NCBI GenBank assembly: GCA_964017125.1
Contig: OZ024902.1
Span: 36,367,219 to 36,431,218 of the forward strand
Origin: Flabesymbios commensalis
Taxonomy: Eukaryota > Annelida > Polychaeta > Terebellida > Flabelligeridae
Direction of reading: 5' to 3'
DNA: 64,000 bases
Positions 21,400 to 32,430 of this stretch are shown here, in pieces. Made by a program: the position numbers and the translations under genes. The number at the start of each line of letters is the position of its first letter. Position 1 is the stretch's first letter. A model generated the notes under the pieces. That model worked only from the letters and a program-made list of their open reading frames with translations, was not told the origin of the DNA and searched no databases.

Positions 21400-22330
21400 G
21401 TGTGATACGTGTGATACGTGGTGATGCGAGAGGCGTCAGGATGTTTACGTTAACACTGTGATCAGTGACGCTGCGAGAGGCGTCATGGTGTTTACGTTAA
21501 CATTATGATGCGAGAGGCGTCGTGATGTATGTTTACGTTAACATTATGATGCGAGAGGCGTCATGATGTTTACGTTAACACTGTGATCAGTGACGCTGCG
21601 AGAGGCGTCATCGTGTTTACGTTAACATTATGATGCGAGAGGCGTCATGATGTTTACGTTAACACTGTGATCAGTGACGCTGCGAGAGGCGTCATGGTGT
21701 TTACGTTAACATTATGATGCGAGAGGCGCCATGATGTTTACGTTAACACTGTGATCAGTGACGTATGATGCGAGCGGCGTCATGATGTTTACGTTAACAT
21801 TATGATGCGAGAGGCGTCATGATGTTCACGTTAACATTATGATGCGAGAATCGTCATGATGTTTACGTTCAAATTATGATGCGAGAAGCGTCATAATTAT
21901 TACGTCAACATTATAATGCGAGAGGCGTCGGGATCTTTACGTTAACACTATGACCATTGAAGCTGCGAAATGCGTCATGATGTTCACGTTAACATTATGA
22001 TGCGAGAGGCGTCATGATTGTTACGTAAAAACTATGATGCGAGATGCATCACGGTGTTTACGTTAACACTATGATGCGAGAGGCGTCATTGTGTTTACGT
22101 TAACACTATGATGCGAAAGGCGTCATGATGTTTACGGTAACACTATGTTGCGAGATGCGTGAAGATGTTTACGTTAACACTATGATGCGAGATTGTCATA
22201 GTGTCTCGTTAACACCTTGACCATCGACGCTGTGAGAGGGGATATGATGTGTATACGTTAACACTTTGGTCTATCACACTCTGAGATGTGTCAGGATGTT
22301 TACGTTAACACTATGATCTATTAACACTGT
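21400..22330. repeat. 37/47-bp tandem array
   Basis: Two unit types are mixed. The short one (about 37 bp) is GTTTACGTTAACATTATGAT plus GCGAGAGGCGTCATGAT. The long one (about 47 bp) carries an extra GATCAGTGACGC insert. About 22 units; the right part (22140-22330) is degenerate. The GTTAAC core is retained in most units. Confidence 0.9.
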
Positions 22331-22437
22331 GGTCAGTGACCATGTGAGAGGCAAGTTAACACTATGGCCAGTCACACTATGGTATGTCACACTGCAACAC
22401 GCAGGCCACATGCCTCGTGTCACAGGGCTTATACATA

Positions 22438-22548
22438 GCCCAGCAAATACGAGACGTCCACCCAACGTTGATTTACTGTTGGTCCACCGTCTGCGACGCT
22501 GGCATAACAGTACATCAACATTGGCGCAGCGTCTCGCGTGTGCCGGGA
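22438..22548. mobile_element. Family C palindromic element
   Basis: CCCAGCAAATACGAGACGT and CAGCGTCTCGCGTGTGCCGGG ends with centre CACCGTCTGCGACGCTGG. Arms are moderately diverged. Confidence 0.75.
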
Positions 22549-22735
22549 TAGGCTCTACACAAGCACTACATCTATAATCATCATCAGCAGGCTTGGATAT
22601 GAGGGTGCCACCTCCCAGTGTGACTGCACGAAATACAAATAAAAGCACTGTCAGAAAAGTGCCTGCATGATTAATCCGAACTGGGGTGAAGAATCGAACC
22701 CAGGAAGGGGAATATAATCTGATATACAACGTGAT

Positions 22736-22921
22736 CAAATGAAATTAATGGGGTTTTAGGCCACCTTTGTGCACATATAGGCTCAGAAGAACCTCCTGAG
22801 GATGGTGAGATGCTTGTGATGACACTGCCCTTCAGACACAGAATTTGAAATTCGAGCCATGGTGGTCTGAGGTCGAGCACGCTACCTCTCGTTCACTGAG
22901 TCTCCCCACAATATTGAATCA
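22736..22921 (-). mobile_element. SINE, second monomer plus tail
   Basis: On the minus strand, TGGGGAGACTCAGTGAACGA leads into a tRNA-like monomer, then CTCAGGAGGTTCTTCTGAGC, then GTGGCCTAAAACCCC and an ATTTCATTTG end. It matches the right half of the full copy at 35624-35945; the first monomer is absent. Confidence 0.75.
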
Positions 22922-22953
22922 TAGATGACTCGATACACAGGATTTGAGACGTC

Positions 22954-23062
22954 TCAGAAAACACGCGATATTGACTCGATGTTTGTTTAATGTTGGCCCA
23001 CCGTCTTCGACGCTGAGCCAACATTAAACCAACATCGGGTCAACGTCTGGTGTTTGCCGGGG
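22954..23062. mobile_element. Family C palindromic element
   Basis: Inner arms TTTAATGTTGGCCCACC and GAGCCAACATTAAACC around GTCTTCGACGC; right end GTGTTTGCCGG. Confidence 0.75.
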
Positions 23063-23440
23063 TGGATGCTGCCGACATGAGGTGAAGCTCGTTTAGTTAC
23101 CTTACGCTGGGCTGGGCCTTTCAGGTGACATCCCTGTCCCGTTCAGGGTGTTGGTGGACGTCGGGCAAGTGCAGACTGGACACGCTAGACCACACATACT
23201 AAGCCCGTCTCGCTGACACCCCCTTTACTCTGAAATCCCCTTCACCCACCCCCTCTCAAACGCGTCACTCCACTCATAATTAGCGTGTAGGTAAATGGAA
23301 AATTGCGTTTCGCTAACTTATGTCAAATAATGACATGGCGACGCAGAATTTGGACTTCAAACGCAATCAGCACATTATGGGTGCATTTCGCGGGTATGTG
23401 GCTGTAAGGCGGGCATATAGTAAAGGTGGAAGGTAGGCCG

Positions 23441-23505
23441 TGCAAAGCCAAAAGACAGTATTTGCTCACTTTACAAGTGAGCAGATACCGCCTTTTGGCT
23501 TTGCA
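23441..23505. mobile_element. Family A palindromic element
   Basis: 65 bp, starts TGCAAAGCCAAAAGACAGTA and ends CGCCTTTTGGCTTTGCA; centre CTCACTTTACAAGTGAG. Confidence 0.85.
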
Positions 23506-24314
23506 AAGAGCAGCACGGTATTCCTACCCCCTGCACGGTGGCGCCTTACATCGGATTATATCCGCGGTTCATCAGATTGGCACCTGGCGGCGCTGTGAGC
23601 AGGTTGTGACCACCCAGCGGACGGACGGGCGAGTGAGGAGGCTACATGCGCCAGGTCCGCGTATCATCCGGCTAGACTGGTAGAACCTGGTAACTGATCA
23701 CCGGGACGGTAACTGTCGCCGCTCTGGTCGCCTCTCCAGAGATCCTCATCTGCCCGCAGACTCGAACCCAGTGGGGGTACAAACAAGTTCTGGAGGTGTT
23801 GGAGGAGGCGCGCGGCCGCCCTGCACAGGATTAACCTAACACCAGAACCTCATCTCCAACTTTATCAGGAGAATACTAACAATTACCGCCGACACTGGGC
23901 AGTGCTAATCTCGTTTACCCGGAACAAGCCGGTCACTCATTATTTTTATCTGTTTGGATTTTAGCCGGCTGTGGCGGCATCAGCATCAGCATTGACAGAC
24001 GTGATGAAGATGACGCCGACGACTACTGATCGGACACATGATGTGATGAGTGGGTCACTAGTGGTGGACGACTACAAAAGTAGCTGACAGCAACAGGCGA
24101 CAACTTCATCACTCTCACCTCCCGCTTTACCTTCACCCGATCCAGAACAGACCTGAGTGTCCGCGTGTGGGAACGCGCTCGACCCGAATTGTGCGGTTTA
24201 AAAACGAGGAAAAAGTAGCGTGTCTGTCTGACCCGCAAATTTCTCCCATTGTTGTAGATTATCACTTGAGTTGTTGCGCGTGGATTCCCGCGCGCGGGAA
24301 TTACTGCAGCAGCC
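23506..24314 (+). promoter_or_regulatory. GC-rich island upstream of candidate exon
   Basis: Markedly richer in G, C and CpG than its surroundings, from about 23560 to 24420, and free of repeats, which suits a promoter and 5' UTR for the exon at 24315. No TATA box or initiator is identifiable. Frames on both strands here (for example minus 24023-24316) are open but match nothing I know. Confidence 0.4.
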
Positions 24315-24413
24315 ATGTATCACCACCCCGGCCCACCCGGGCCCGCCCTCTATCGGCCGCCCTGTGAGATGGAGTGGGCCCCGGCACCCCCCACACATAT
24401 TGGCACACTGGTG
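24315..24413 (+). CDS. Candidate first coding exon, proline-rich N-terminus
   Basis: ATG in good context (GCAGCCATG) opens 33 codons: MYHHPGPPGP, ALYRPPCEME, WAPAPPTHIGTLV, then the consensus donor GTGAGT directly after codon 33 (phase 0) and an abrupt change to AT-rich sequence. This pattern is what a first coding exon looks like. The protein is not recognised. The ending APPTHIGTLV loosely recalls the segment just before the RRM in Boule/DAZ proteins (...YGTLI), but four residues cannot support a call. A possible next exon is at 25871. The next exon may instead lie beyond the window. Confidence 0.4.
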
Positions 24414-24492
24414 GTGAGTTTTTAAAATAATTTATTTTGTTTGTTTTGTACAAATCGTTCACTTTTCAGGCTGATTATGATCCCCTGGTAAT

Positions 24493-24601
24493 CCCAGCAA
24501 ACACAAAACATTTGTATAGCATTTGTACAATGTTCGACCAACGTCGAAGACGTTAGGCGAACGCTGTACAAATGTTATACAAATGTTTTGTGTTTGTTGG
24601 G
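24493..24601. mobile_element. Family C2 palindromic element
   Basis: CCCAGCAAACACAAAACATT and AAATGTTTTGTGTTTGTTGGG ends; centre GTCGAAGACG. Confidence 0.85.
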
Positions 24602-25870
24602 ACAATGTTCCTCACGTAACATGCATAATATGTGTTCATTATATGACTTAACATGTTTAGGAGATTGATTGATCCCCGTGATGCGATATTAATCGACAAT
24701 GTCGATGAAAAACTGAAATATAATTGTGATTTATCTAATTATATACTGATATATACGAATCCGAGAATAACGTTTTTTTTCTGACGATAAGCACTTATTT
24801 ACTGTTTTGTTGAGAAGATATGTACGTGATGCGAACGGTAGCTTTGATTCATGAACTTGTTCACGTTCTTTATTGTAGTTGACGCCGTGGTCCTGATTTG
24901 GTCTTTAGAAATATTTTCTTCAAACCGTAACACGCGAACAAATCATAAGACTACTGCGATATTCTCAGGCACAAACACAATAAATTATTTGCAACCGACA
25001 ATTGGTCAAATTGTGTCCGTTGGAAATCGGCGAGACACGCGGAAAGCAATAAAAAACGAGAAGGAAGCAACGCGAAAAAATGCGTCTTCAAAATTAGCAA
25101 ACAAAATTACAAATAATGTGAACAAAAAATCCAGCGACAATAATGAGCTTCTTTATCATGTTTATGTTTTTTTCGAGTTTTTTCGCCATCCAGCTCTGTT
25201 GTGCTTTGTCAGTTTCCTTTTTTCTGAATTTTTTTGTTTTCGGTACTGAAAGATTTCGTGTTGAAATTTTCAGACAATTTTTTAGTGAATTGTTTTACAT
25301 TACGTTGTTGATATATTTAACGTTTTTGATAATTTTTAGAAAAAAACATTGTCCATACTCCGCACATATTATATATTTTATATATTCAGTTAAATGATCT
25401 GTCTAAATATTCCAATATATAAACATTTTCTGCGACTAAGTAGGAAGTATCGATATCCGGGATTGATTAATTAAGCGAAATGTCTTTACATGGATTCAGT
25501 TTTTAGTAAGAGTATTTTAAACCTTCAAGCGCTAAGCACGACTATAATCGTTTTAATCTGTAATTTTCATGTACTTATTTAATTAAGATAAATTGGTGGG
25601 GAATGGGAAATGGTTAGGTTCCAGGTAATGTGGGTAATATTTTCCATATTTTAACATCAAACTTATTCATTCATTTTGTAGAACTTTTTAACAATTCTGT
25701 TTTGAAATAAATTGTTCCGCAAATTTCGTATAAAGCCGATAGAATGTCACAATTATATTTAAATATATTGTGGACAAAAACAGACTAAATAAATATTATA
25801 TTTTTTCAATTAATATTAAATAATGAATTTGAGAAACTTCTATAAATCTGTCCCCGTGTAACACTTGCAG
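24602..25870. other. AT-rich stretch, possible intron
   Basis: Strongly A/T-rich with T runs. The segment 25525-25580 (CTTCAAGCGCTAAGCACGAC, then TCGTTTTAATCTGT) is a family E fragment. The 132-codon frame at 24851-25249 is low complexity and not supported as a gene. Confidence 0.4.
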
Positions 25871-25960
25871 AATGCGGACACAGCGGTACAAAGGCTGGCC
25901 GTCACCGCCACCGCTCCTGGCCAACTCGGTCTTTGTGGGGATCTCAACTGAATGGTTGAT
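25871..25960 (+). CDS. Possible exon following CTTGCAG acceptor (weak)
   Basis: An isolated GC-rich patch directly after TAACACTTGCAG. If joined in phase 0 it reads NADTAVQRLAVTATAPGQLG, then LCGDLN and a stop. Another frame contains LLANSVFVG, reminiscent of an RRM RNP2 motif, but it also stops soon after. No clear donor follows. It could be a last exon or a non-coding GC patch. Confidence 0.2.
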
Positions 25961-27000
25961 CAGTTGATATACAATCCCAACAAGCGTGAAACATTAACGA
26001 GATGACGTTTCAATGTGGTCATTGACCCAACGATTCAAACTCTTGGCTGGGTTTCTAACATATTTGGCCATAGTCAAGTATGGGCGGCGTGTGTGAAATG
26101 ATGATTTGCGCAATCCTTCTAGCCCATAAAAACATACATAAGCTTTCAGTTTTCATTTTGATGATAACTGATAATCAGAGGTCTAAAATATTAAAAAAAT
26201 AGTCATTGTGACATTCATACTTTATATTGTTAAAGTTATTTATCAGTTTATTTATTTATTTATTCGCCATACACAGTACATGTACATACGAATACATTTA
26301 AGTTCATTAAAGAAATAGTACAATACGGCAGGTTAACTGAGAACAGGCAATATGGCTATAGAAGCTCAGAAACCATCGTCATAAAATTGAAATTATGGTA
26401 AAAAAAATAAAGTTGTAACGTGGAGCACCACGATTACACACAATCGAAATGTCATTACCGGGACTTTGGTAAACGTGCGGGTATACATTTTGCAAGGTCC
26501 ACACAGCCTAGAAAAATTGATTTTCAGTTTTTCTTTTTGATTATAACTCATAAACAGTGGTCTAACATATTTAAAAATAGCACATTGTGACATTACTTAA
26601 TACTGTTACATTGAAATCACTGTATCAGGTCTTTAAATGTTGCAAGATCCACCCAGCCTAGAAAAAGTGTAGGTTTTTAGTTTTCATTTTTGATATTAAC
26701 TGAGGGGATTATTACTGGTTTAAATATATTTGTTAAAAAGTTCATTGTGGCATTACTTTATATTGGTAAATTGGTCACTTCACAGGGTCTTTTCACTGAC
26801 CTGTTGATTTTTGTACCATTTCAACTCCCCGAAGAGCATCCTGACTATTTCGGCGCTAAGAATTTATTGATTATACTGCCATTACTAGGTATTTATTTAC
26901 ACCAGAGTGAAGTAAAACATGCGAGGGCGAAGTGCCTTGTCTAAGGTCGCCACATCAAAGTGCGAGTTGTGCGCAAACTAACAACGTTAGAAACGTGTTA
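25961..27000. repeat. Non-coding stretch with three copies of a ~150-bp unit
   Basis: Related segments lie at about 26105-26255, 26490-26640 and 26641-26790. They share a CC.AGCCTAGAAAAA start, a TTTTCATTTTTGAT segment, a GGTCTAA.ATATTTAAAAA segment and CATTGTGACATTAC. The last two are directly adjacent. No gene. Confidence 0.55.
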
Positions 27001-27096
27001 TATTGAGCCAATGCTGTTTAATGTTGGTCCACCGTCTACGACGCTGGCTCAACATTAAATCACCCTTTGTTGAGCACCCGTTGTTTGCTGGGGAAG
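27001..27096. mobile_element. Family C palindromic element, left-truncated
   Basis: GAGCCAATGCTGTTTAATGT... around CACCGTCTACGACGCTGG, ending CCGTTGTTTGCTGGGG. The outermost left arm is missing or diverged. Confidence 0.7.
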
Positions 27097-27121
27097 TTAA
27101 AAGGAAAAAGACGTGATATTT

Positions 27122-27217
27122 TTTGAAAAGCTACGTGCACCGAGCGGGATTTGAGTCTCGGTCGTCTGCGTGACAGGCAGCAGCTCTAGTAAAGCACCAC
27201 AGTCCGGCAATGCGTCA
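27122..27217 (-). mobile_element. tRNA-like SINE head, degenerate
   Basis: On the minus strand: GTGGTGCTTTACTAGAGC (A box region), GCCTGTCACGC (anticodon-loop-like, Asp type) and GAGACTCAAATCCCGCTC (B box region). It resembles the first monomer of the SINE at 35624-35945. Stems are imperfect, so it is not a functional tRNA gene. Confidence 0.5.
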
Positions 27218-27435
27218 CGTCTCTTTAAACTAGCCGCATGACTGTAAAATGACGGGGATGCGTAAATGTTTTTGTTAGTGCTTTGTGCCATTGTATACAG
27301 GTATGGTGTATGAGCAATAAAATATGGTCAGTTATCATTACTACACAGGCTGGGTACTGATGTCGCCCGGGCAATACGCGAAGTCTACAGACGCTCACTG
27401 GAAGAATCATAGCGATGCCATATTTTCTGCTTTAA

Positions 27436-27674
27436 CCCTTTTACCGCCGGTGCCGTCCATATTCGTTTTCTACATTTTTTATTAGCACATTACATATCAG
27501 CTTTTAAACCTGCTAAAGATAAAAAGTGACATTAATCAGCAAGATTTAAAATTTTTTGACCTCCATTTTGTCAAATCTGAATAATTTTCACTCACTTGAA
27601 GTTGTGGATCGCGTCAGCGAGACACAACTTCAAGTGGGTGAAAATTCAAATTTAATAATTTGGCCGCTAAAGGG
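27436..27674. mobile_element. Family F piggyBac-like MITE
   Basis: TTAA precedes CCCTTTTACCGCCGG, and GGCCGCTAAAGGG precedes TTAA. About 239 bp, with internal hairpin CACTTGAAGTTGTGG...CACAACTTCAAGTG. Full-length, no coding capacity. TTAA flanks and CCCTTT ends fit piggyBac-type transposition. Confidence 0.8.
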
Positions 27675-27678
27675 TTAA

Positions 27679-27910
27679 CCCTTTCATCGCTGAGCCGTTT
27701 TTAGTCCGTTTTGTTAGCCGGTTAGGTTACTGTTATTGGGAGCGAAATGAGTGCTTAAACATCTACATTTGCAAATGTTTGGTCTCAATTTAAGCGAATA
27801 CCATAATTACGAGTAATTTTCACACATCCTTGAAGTTGTGGGTCGCGGTAGCGAGACACAACTTCAAGTGTGTGAAAATTTAAATAAGATACCTTTTTGC
27901 GGGTGAAGGG
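27679..27910. mobile_element. Family E piggyBac-like MITE
   Basis: TTAA on both sides; CCCTTTCATCGCTGAGCC at the left and GCGGGTGAAGGG at the right. It shares its left TTAA with the family F element at 27436. Hairpin CTTGAAGTTGTGGGTCGCGG...CAACTTCAAG at 27830-27872. Confidence 0.8.
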
Positions 27911-27914
27911 TTAA

Positions 27915-28889
27915 CACTCGTCCTCCTAGACCGATATAATTATATGTTTTTTCAAGATTCAAAGCAAATAGAACGCCACTATAAATGTTAATTATTTGTA
28001 GTGATTGGTCAGTCGAATTTGAGATAAGTATATTTTTTATGAATGGACATGTTTTTCATTTGATATAAGATAAGTTTTATTTTAAGTCGCACATAGTAAA
28101 AACATAAAATTAGCTCTGAAGAACTAGTACAAGCGACTTGTAAAATAAAGATAACAATTAAAAGAAGCAGGTTGGATGGCAGGTAGTTAACATAAAACGT
28201 AGATTAGAGATTATATAAAAAAAACTTTGCATATGAGAAAATAAATTACATTTTTAAAAGTAGCATAAAACATTAGGCGCTTATTAATAATTGAATAACT
28301 ATATCACATCATTTGTCAAGGGACCTACATATATTATAGTGCCCACTCTTAATTAAATGGAAAAATATGCTCGCAAGCCATCTCTGAAAGTTTTGAGCGC
28401 TCTGGTTATTCTCAATGCCTCTGGCAAAGATTACATATCCTGGGGGCCAGAGTTTGCATCATACGACCTGAAAAATACTAAAACATGAAATGAGACAGTA
28501 AAGTGTGTAAAATATTGCATAAACATGATAAATGTTGACTCTCTACAAGCATTCGCCGCTATTCGATATTATACCATTAGTGCATTACATGAGAGCATTG
28601 AATGTTATTGTATAATGTGGTGCCGCGTCCACAAACCCTACCCATGGAGTGTACTCCCGAAAGATAACATGCGTATATATCTGCAGTTTTTTATTGATAT
28701 AAGTTTTGTAGAAGTGGGAAATTACAATTGATAAGGGACGAAAAATACAGAATGGAGCGAAAATGCCTGGCATTTTTCACGCTCTGATATTTATATAAAT
28801 AAAGAGAAATGATAATAAAAGTAAATGCGAAGGGGTGGGGGTGGGGGGCACGGGACGCGTATCCGGTACAGAAGGGTTTTTATTCCTGC
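27915..28889. other. Non-coding stretch
   Basis: The segment 28062-28160 (AAGATAAGTTTTATTTTAAG, later ACAAGCGACTTGTAAAATAA) may be an antisense non-LTR 3' tail. Frames at 28525-28731 and 28585-28773 are shadows without coding character. Confidence 0.4.
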
Positions 28890-28999
28890 ACAGTAAACAC
28901 TAAACATTTGTATAACATTTAAACAACGTCGGCCCAACGTCTTCGAAGTTGGGCCAACGCTGTATAAATATACAATATACAAATGTTTTGTTTTTATTC
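28890..28999. mobile_element. Family C2 palindromic element
   Basis: AGTAAACACTAAACATTTGTA and TACAAATGTTTTGTTTTTA ends; centre CGGCCCAACGTCTTCGAAGT. Diverged. Confidence 0.7.
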
Positions 29000-29211
29000 C
29001 TGTTCTCTCCACTCATCAAAATAGCACATGCAGAACAAGCATAGAATCACGGCTTTGGCAAAATCCGTGGAGTGGTTATAGAACTTAAAGCCAGCCGCAA
29101 ACATATTTGTATATATGTTTATATGTATATATGTCTACATGCACCAGGAAACCGCTGGTATGTGCATATTCTTTTCAACTCTATCCGCAATATAATAATA
29201 AATACTATATT
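29000..29211. other. Non-coding stretch
   Basis: Nothing recognised beyond short TATATG runs. Confidence 0.35.
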
Positions 29212-29300
29212 ACGAAAATTCAGGATTTCATCTGTAGAAGGCTTTAAGGTATATTTCAGTGGACAAGGTTAATATATTAGATGAAATCCTGAACTTTGAT
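29212..29300. repeat. Hairpin element
   Basis: TTCAGGATTTCATCT at the left is matched by AGATGAAATCCTGAA at the right, with a loop of about 48 bp. Single copy in this window. Confidence 0.6.
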
Positions 29301-29795
29301 AATAATTATAACATTTATTAAGAAAGTCATAAGCAAATTTAGTGAGTATAACAAATTCATTGCGTCGCACTATAATGCTACAGGGATGTTTTGGCAATGA
29401 TTGTCATGACGTAAACTAAGCCATATAAGTGGTGGTTCACAACATTTCAGCTAGTATTTTCCTAATGTTCCAGCGATATAGTGATCCACAAGTGAAATGA
29501 CCCGCTTTAATTCCATCGGCTTGGATCACCAGTAAGAAAATATCTCTTCCTGAAAGTGAAAGACATGTGTTGGTTGATTTGGCACTCAGTTTTTAAAATA
29601 GTTTTCATATCTTTTAATATAATATTTACTATGATATCAGAAAAAAAACAGTTTTCAGCTTGAATCATTTTTCATCCGCACCTAATTAATAGTTCCAAGA
29701 ACTTTCTATATAAAATTCTTGTTAGTTTCAATCACTAACAAAAACTTTTCGTCTGTTACCTTATTTCTTTGTGATACAGTCATCATTAGTAAACT
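29301..29795. other. Non-coding stretch
   Basis: Nothing recognised. Confidence 0.4.
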
Positions 29796-29893
29796 CCCGG
29801 CAATCTCCAGACGCTGACCCGATGTTGGTTTAATGTTGGGCCAGCGTCTGCGACGTTGGCCCAACATTAAACCAACATCGGGTGCTTGCTGGG
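29796..29893. mobile_element. Family C palindromic element
   Basis: GACCCGATGTTGGTTTAATG pairs perfectly with CATTAAACCAACATCGGGT; centre GCGTCTGCGACG. Both arms share the CGATG variant. Confidence 0.85.
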
Positions 29894-30131
29894 CCATTCG
29901 GTCAGAATGACTTGGGAGTCCTGCACCGTCGACCAGAATATGGAGATGTCCCGGACGTTCAGTATTTATCACTAGCGAAGATGAATAATGGATTTTTGTC
30001 AAGTGGGAAAATAATTGATGGAAATTGCCGCGACAAGAAAGGATACATCCTGTCTTTACCATACCTTGCCGCACAGGTATAATAATGTAAAAACTGTATC
30101 TGTGTGGTGGTTACGCTCTTTGTACGTATCT

Positions 30132-30189
30132 ACAAAAGGCAGTAACTGCTTACTTTTCAAGTAAGCAGTTACTGCCTTCTGGCTTTGCA
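30132..30189. mobile_element. Family A palindromic element
   Basis: AAAAGGCAGTAACTGCTTAC pairs with GTAAGCAGTTACTGCCTT. The AAC/GTT variant is private to this copy and present on both arms. Confidence 0.85.
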
Positions 30190-30769
30190 GATCAGAGTAA
30201 GTGATCGTTTAATGTTATAAAGTGTACAGAATGTCGTGATATGACATGACATGACATCGTCTGTTGCTTATGCTGAACATGCTGAATGCAAATCGAAAAT
30301 CTCCTTTTCCAATGAGGAAATATCAGATCTCAACGACCAATCTGCACCTTTCAAATGAAATAATAGCAAAGCAACTCAGAAGCTATAAGCTAAACTCGCC
30401 AGACATTTCTATTTTTGGTGTCTAAGCAGAAAAAAGCACATCACCATGATCGATGGGAGATTTGAACCTTCGACCAACTACTGTTTCTAGTCGGTTATTG
30501 GTGCAATTCATTGGCTCTTTGACTGCTTGATTGATTCATTCATCAACTCAGTCATTTATTATTCATTCGTTCATTTATTCATTCATTCATTTGTCCTTTC
30601 ATTCATTCATCCATTCATTTTATTCATTGTTTTGTTGACCGTGTTGACGCTATCAGTATTTCATATTTATATGAACTATACTCCGTCAACACGGATTATT
30701 TCAGATATGATATTATATCTTTCGCAATATAACTTTGCTGAATATATCGCGTTTGGCATATATTCTGCC
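30190..30769. other. Non-coding stretch with ATTC microsatellite
   Basis: Imperfect ATTC/TTCA repeats at 30530-30630. On the minus strand 30435-30510 (GAAGGTTCAAATCTCCC) has a B-box-like match but no convincing tRNA fold. The 111-codon frame at 30527-30862 spans the microsatellite and is not a gene. Confidence 0.45.
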
Positions 30770-30836
30770 GTACATAGCCAAAATGCAGTATCTGCTTACT
30801 TCACAAGTAAGCAGATACTGCCTTTTGTCTATAGAG
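30770..30836. mobile_element. Family A palindromic element
   Basis: AGCCAAAATGCAGTATCTGC...GCAGATACTGCCTTTTG with centre TTACTTCACAAGTAA. Confidence 0.8.
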
Positions 30837-30933
30837 AGCAGTATTCAGGTGCATATATGTGAAATTAGTGTATAATTATGTGATAAGTATGTTCAAATAT
30901 AGATGGATTAATGTAAAAATACCAGTGTCCTTC

Positions 30934-31000
30934 CATGCAAAGCTAAACACGAGCAACTTCTCACTTGAAAAGTAAGTAGTTACTGCTGTTTGACTTTCAG
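30934..31000. mobile_element. Family A palindromic element, degenerate
   Basis: ATGCAAAGCTAAACACGAGC...AAGTAGTTACTGCTGTTTGA. Both arms have diverged, so this is probably an old copy. Confidence 0.55.
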
Positions 31001-31013
31001 GCAATCTGCGTGG

Positions 31014-31124
31014 GCATTCCACAAACACAAAACATTTGGATAGCATTTATACAATGTTGGGGAACGTCGGAGACATCGACCCAGCGTTGTACAAATGTTA
31101 TACAAATGTTTTGAGTTTGCTGAA
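31014..31124. mobile_element. Family C2 palindromic element
   Basis: CACAAACACAAAACATTTGG and ACAAATGTTTTGAGTTTGC ends; it lies 13 bp after the degenerate family A copy. Confidence 0.75.
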
Positions 31125-31730
31125 TTTATATGTCTACACACTGAAACTTGATTATTTAACAAATACAGCTATTATAATCATAATATTTTAATAATTATTC
31201 CGATAGTTTTACATGCAGCATAATATGAAAAAGAACACATTATTGGAAATCCTACTTTCAAAGTAAAAAAAATCACTACTTTCGACTTATTTATATAGAT
31301 TAAATGGGTTTCACGGTAATATTAGAAAGGAGTGATACATAAATATATTGTAGTAAGACGACGTAAATGTAAAGCATGTGTGTTTCTATTCCCCTTCAAT
31401 CTCAGACGAAGAGGGTCTTTGCTATTATCATGATCATCCTTGCTAATGTCTGTAAGCATAGGATAGAAAGAATACAACGCACCCCCACCTAAGATGTGCA
31501 CGTAGTTTGGATGCATGCCCAACTCAACTAATTCACATTTAATCGTGACAGAAAAGTACCGTGGTCGCCTGAACAGATGTATAACCAGTTAACAATTATA
31601 ACATTCCTGTACGAAAGTAGCGTACGATAAGTACAGCGGATCAGACAATGTACCAAATATTGAACATACACATGTCTTCCATAGAGATTGGTGCGACCCA
31701 GGGGTTAAATATGCAATGTTATCATAATAT
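31125..31730. other. Non-coding stretch
   Basis: Nothing recognised. Confidence 0.4.
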
Positions 31731-32060
31731 GCAGGTCAGAATGCTGAACCTTGAAAATAATGTTAACATAGTATGTCGGTCAGAATGCTGAACCTTGTAC
31801 ATAATGGTATTTTTGTATATAGATCGGAATGCTGAACCCTGTAAATACTGTTAATATTATATGTAAGTCATATTACTGGACCTTGTAAATAATGTCGACA
31901 TAGTATGTAAGCCATAATGCTGAATCTTGTAAATAATGTTGTCATTATATGTAGGTCGAAATGCTCAATCGTGTAAATAATGTTACCATTTTATGTAGGT
32001 CAGAATGCTGAACCTTCTAAATAATGTTAACATTGTAATCAGGTCAGAATGCCCAATCCC
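31731..32060. repeat. 44-bp tandem array (about 7 units)
   Basis: The unit contains GGTCAGAATGCTGAACCTTG, TAAATAATGTTAACAT and AGTATGT; period 44 bp (31734 and 31778). Units are diverged. Confidence 0.85.
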
Positions 32061-32224
32061 ACTTGATCCGTTCGCCCACCAGATTAACGAGATTCACCCC
32101 TTGTTACTTATAGACAGCTATTTGTTAAATGAAAAAGAAAATTCAACTTGACTTAAACATGTTAAACGCATGATGGTTGAACGTTTTCCGTAAAATAGCT
32201 TAATTATGATTGAACATTAAATCA
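32061..32224. other. Short non-coding stretch
   Basis: Nothing recognised. Confidence 0.35.
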
Positions 32225-32430
32225 TGAAATGAAATAATTTAAATATCCACCCACTTGAAGCTGTGTCTCGCTACCGCGACCCACAACTTCAAGTGGGTAA
32301 ATATTACTTATATTTGCTTAATTTGAGACCAAATATTTGCAATTCTTGATGTTTAAATATCCATTTTATTTCCAATAGCAAAGATTTAACAGTCAATACA
32401 AAAGATTAAAATCGACTGTGAAGTGTTCAG
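32225..32430. mobile_element. Family E element, reverse orientation, ends lost
   Basis: Hairpin CCACTTGAAGCTGTGTCTCG...CACAACTTCAAGTGG, followed by TTGCTTAATTTGAGACCAAA and AGATTAAAATCGACTGTGAA, the reverse complement of family E landmarks. TTAA-flanked termini are not seen. Confidence 0.6.

Noticed and set aside
24851-25249. 132-codon frame as a gene
   Set aside because: Low-complexity AT-rich sequence, no domain, overlaps another frame of similar quality.
30435-30510. tRNA gene on the minus strand
   Set aside because: A B-box-like GGTTCAAATCTCC is present, but acceptor and anticodon stems do not form convincingly.
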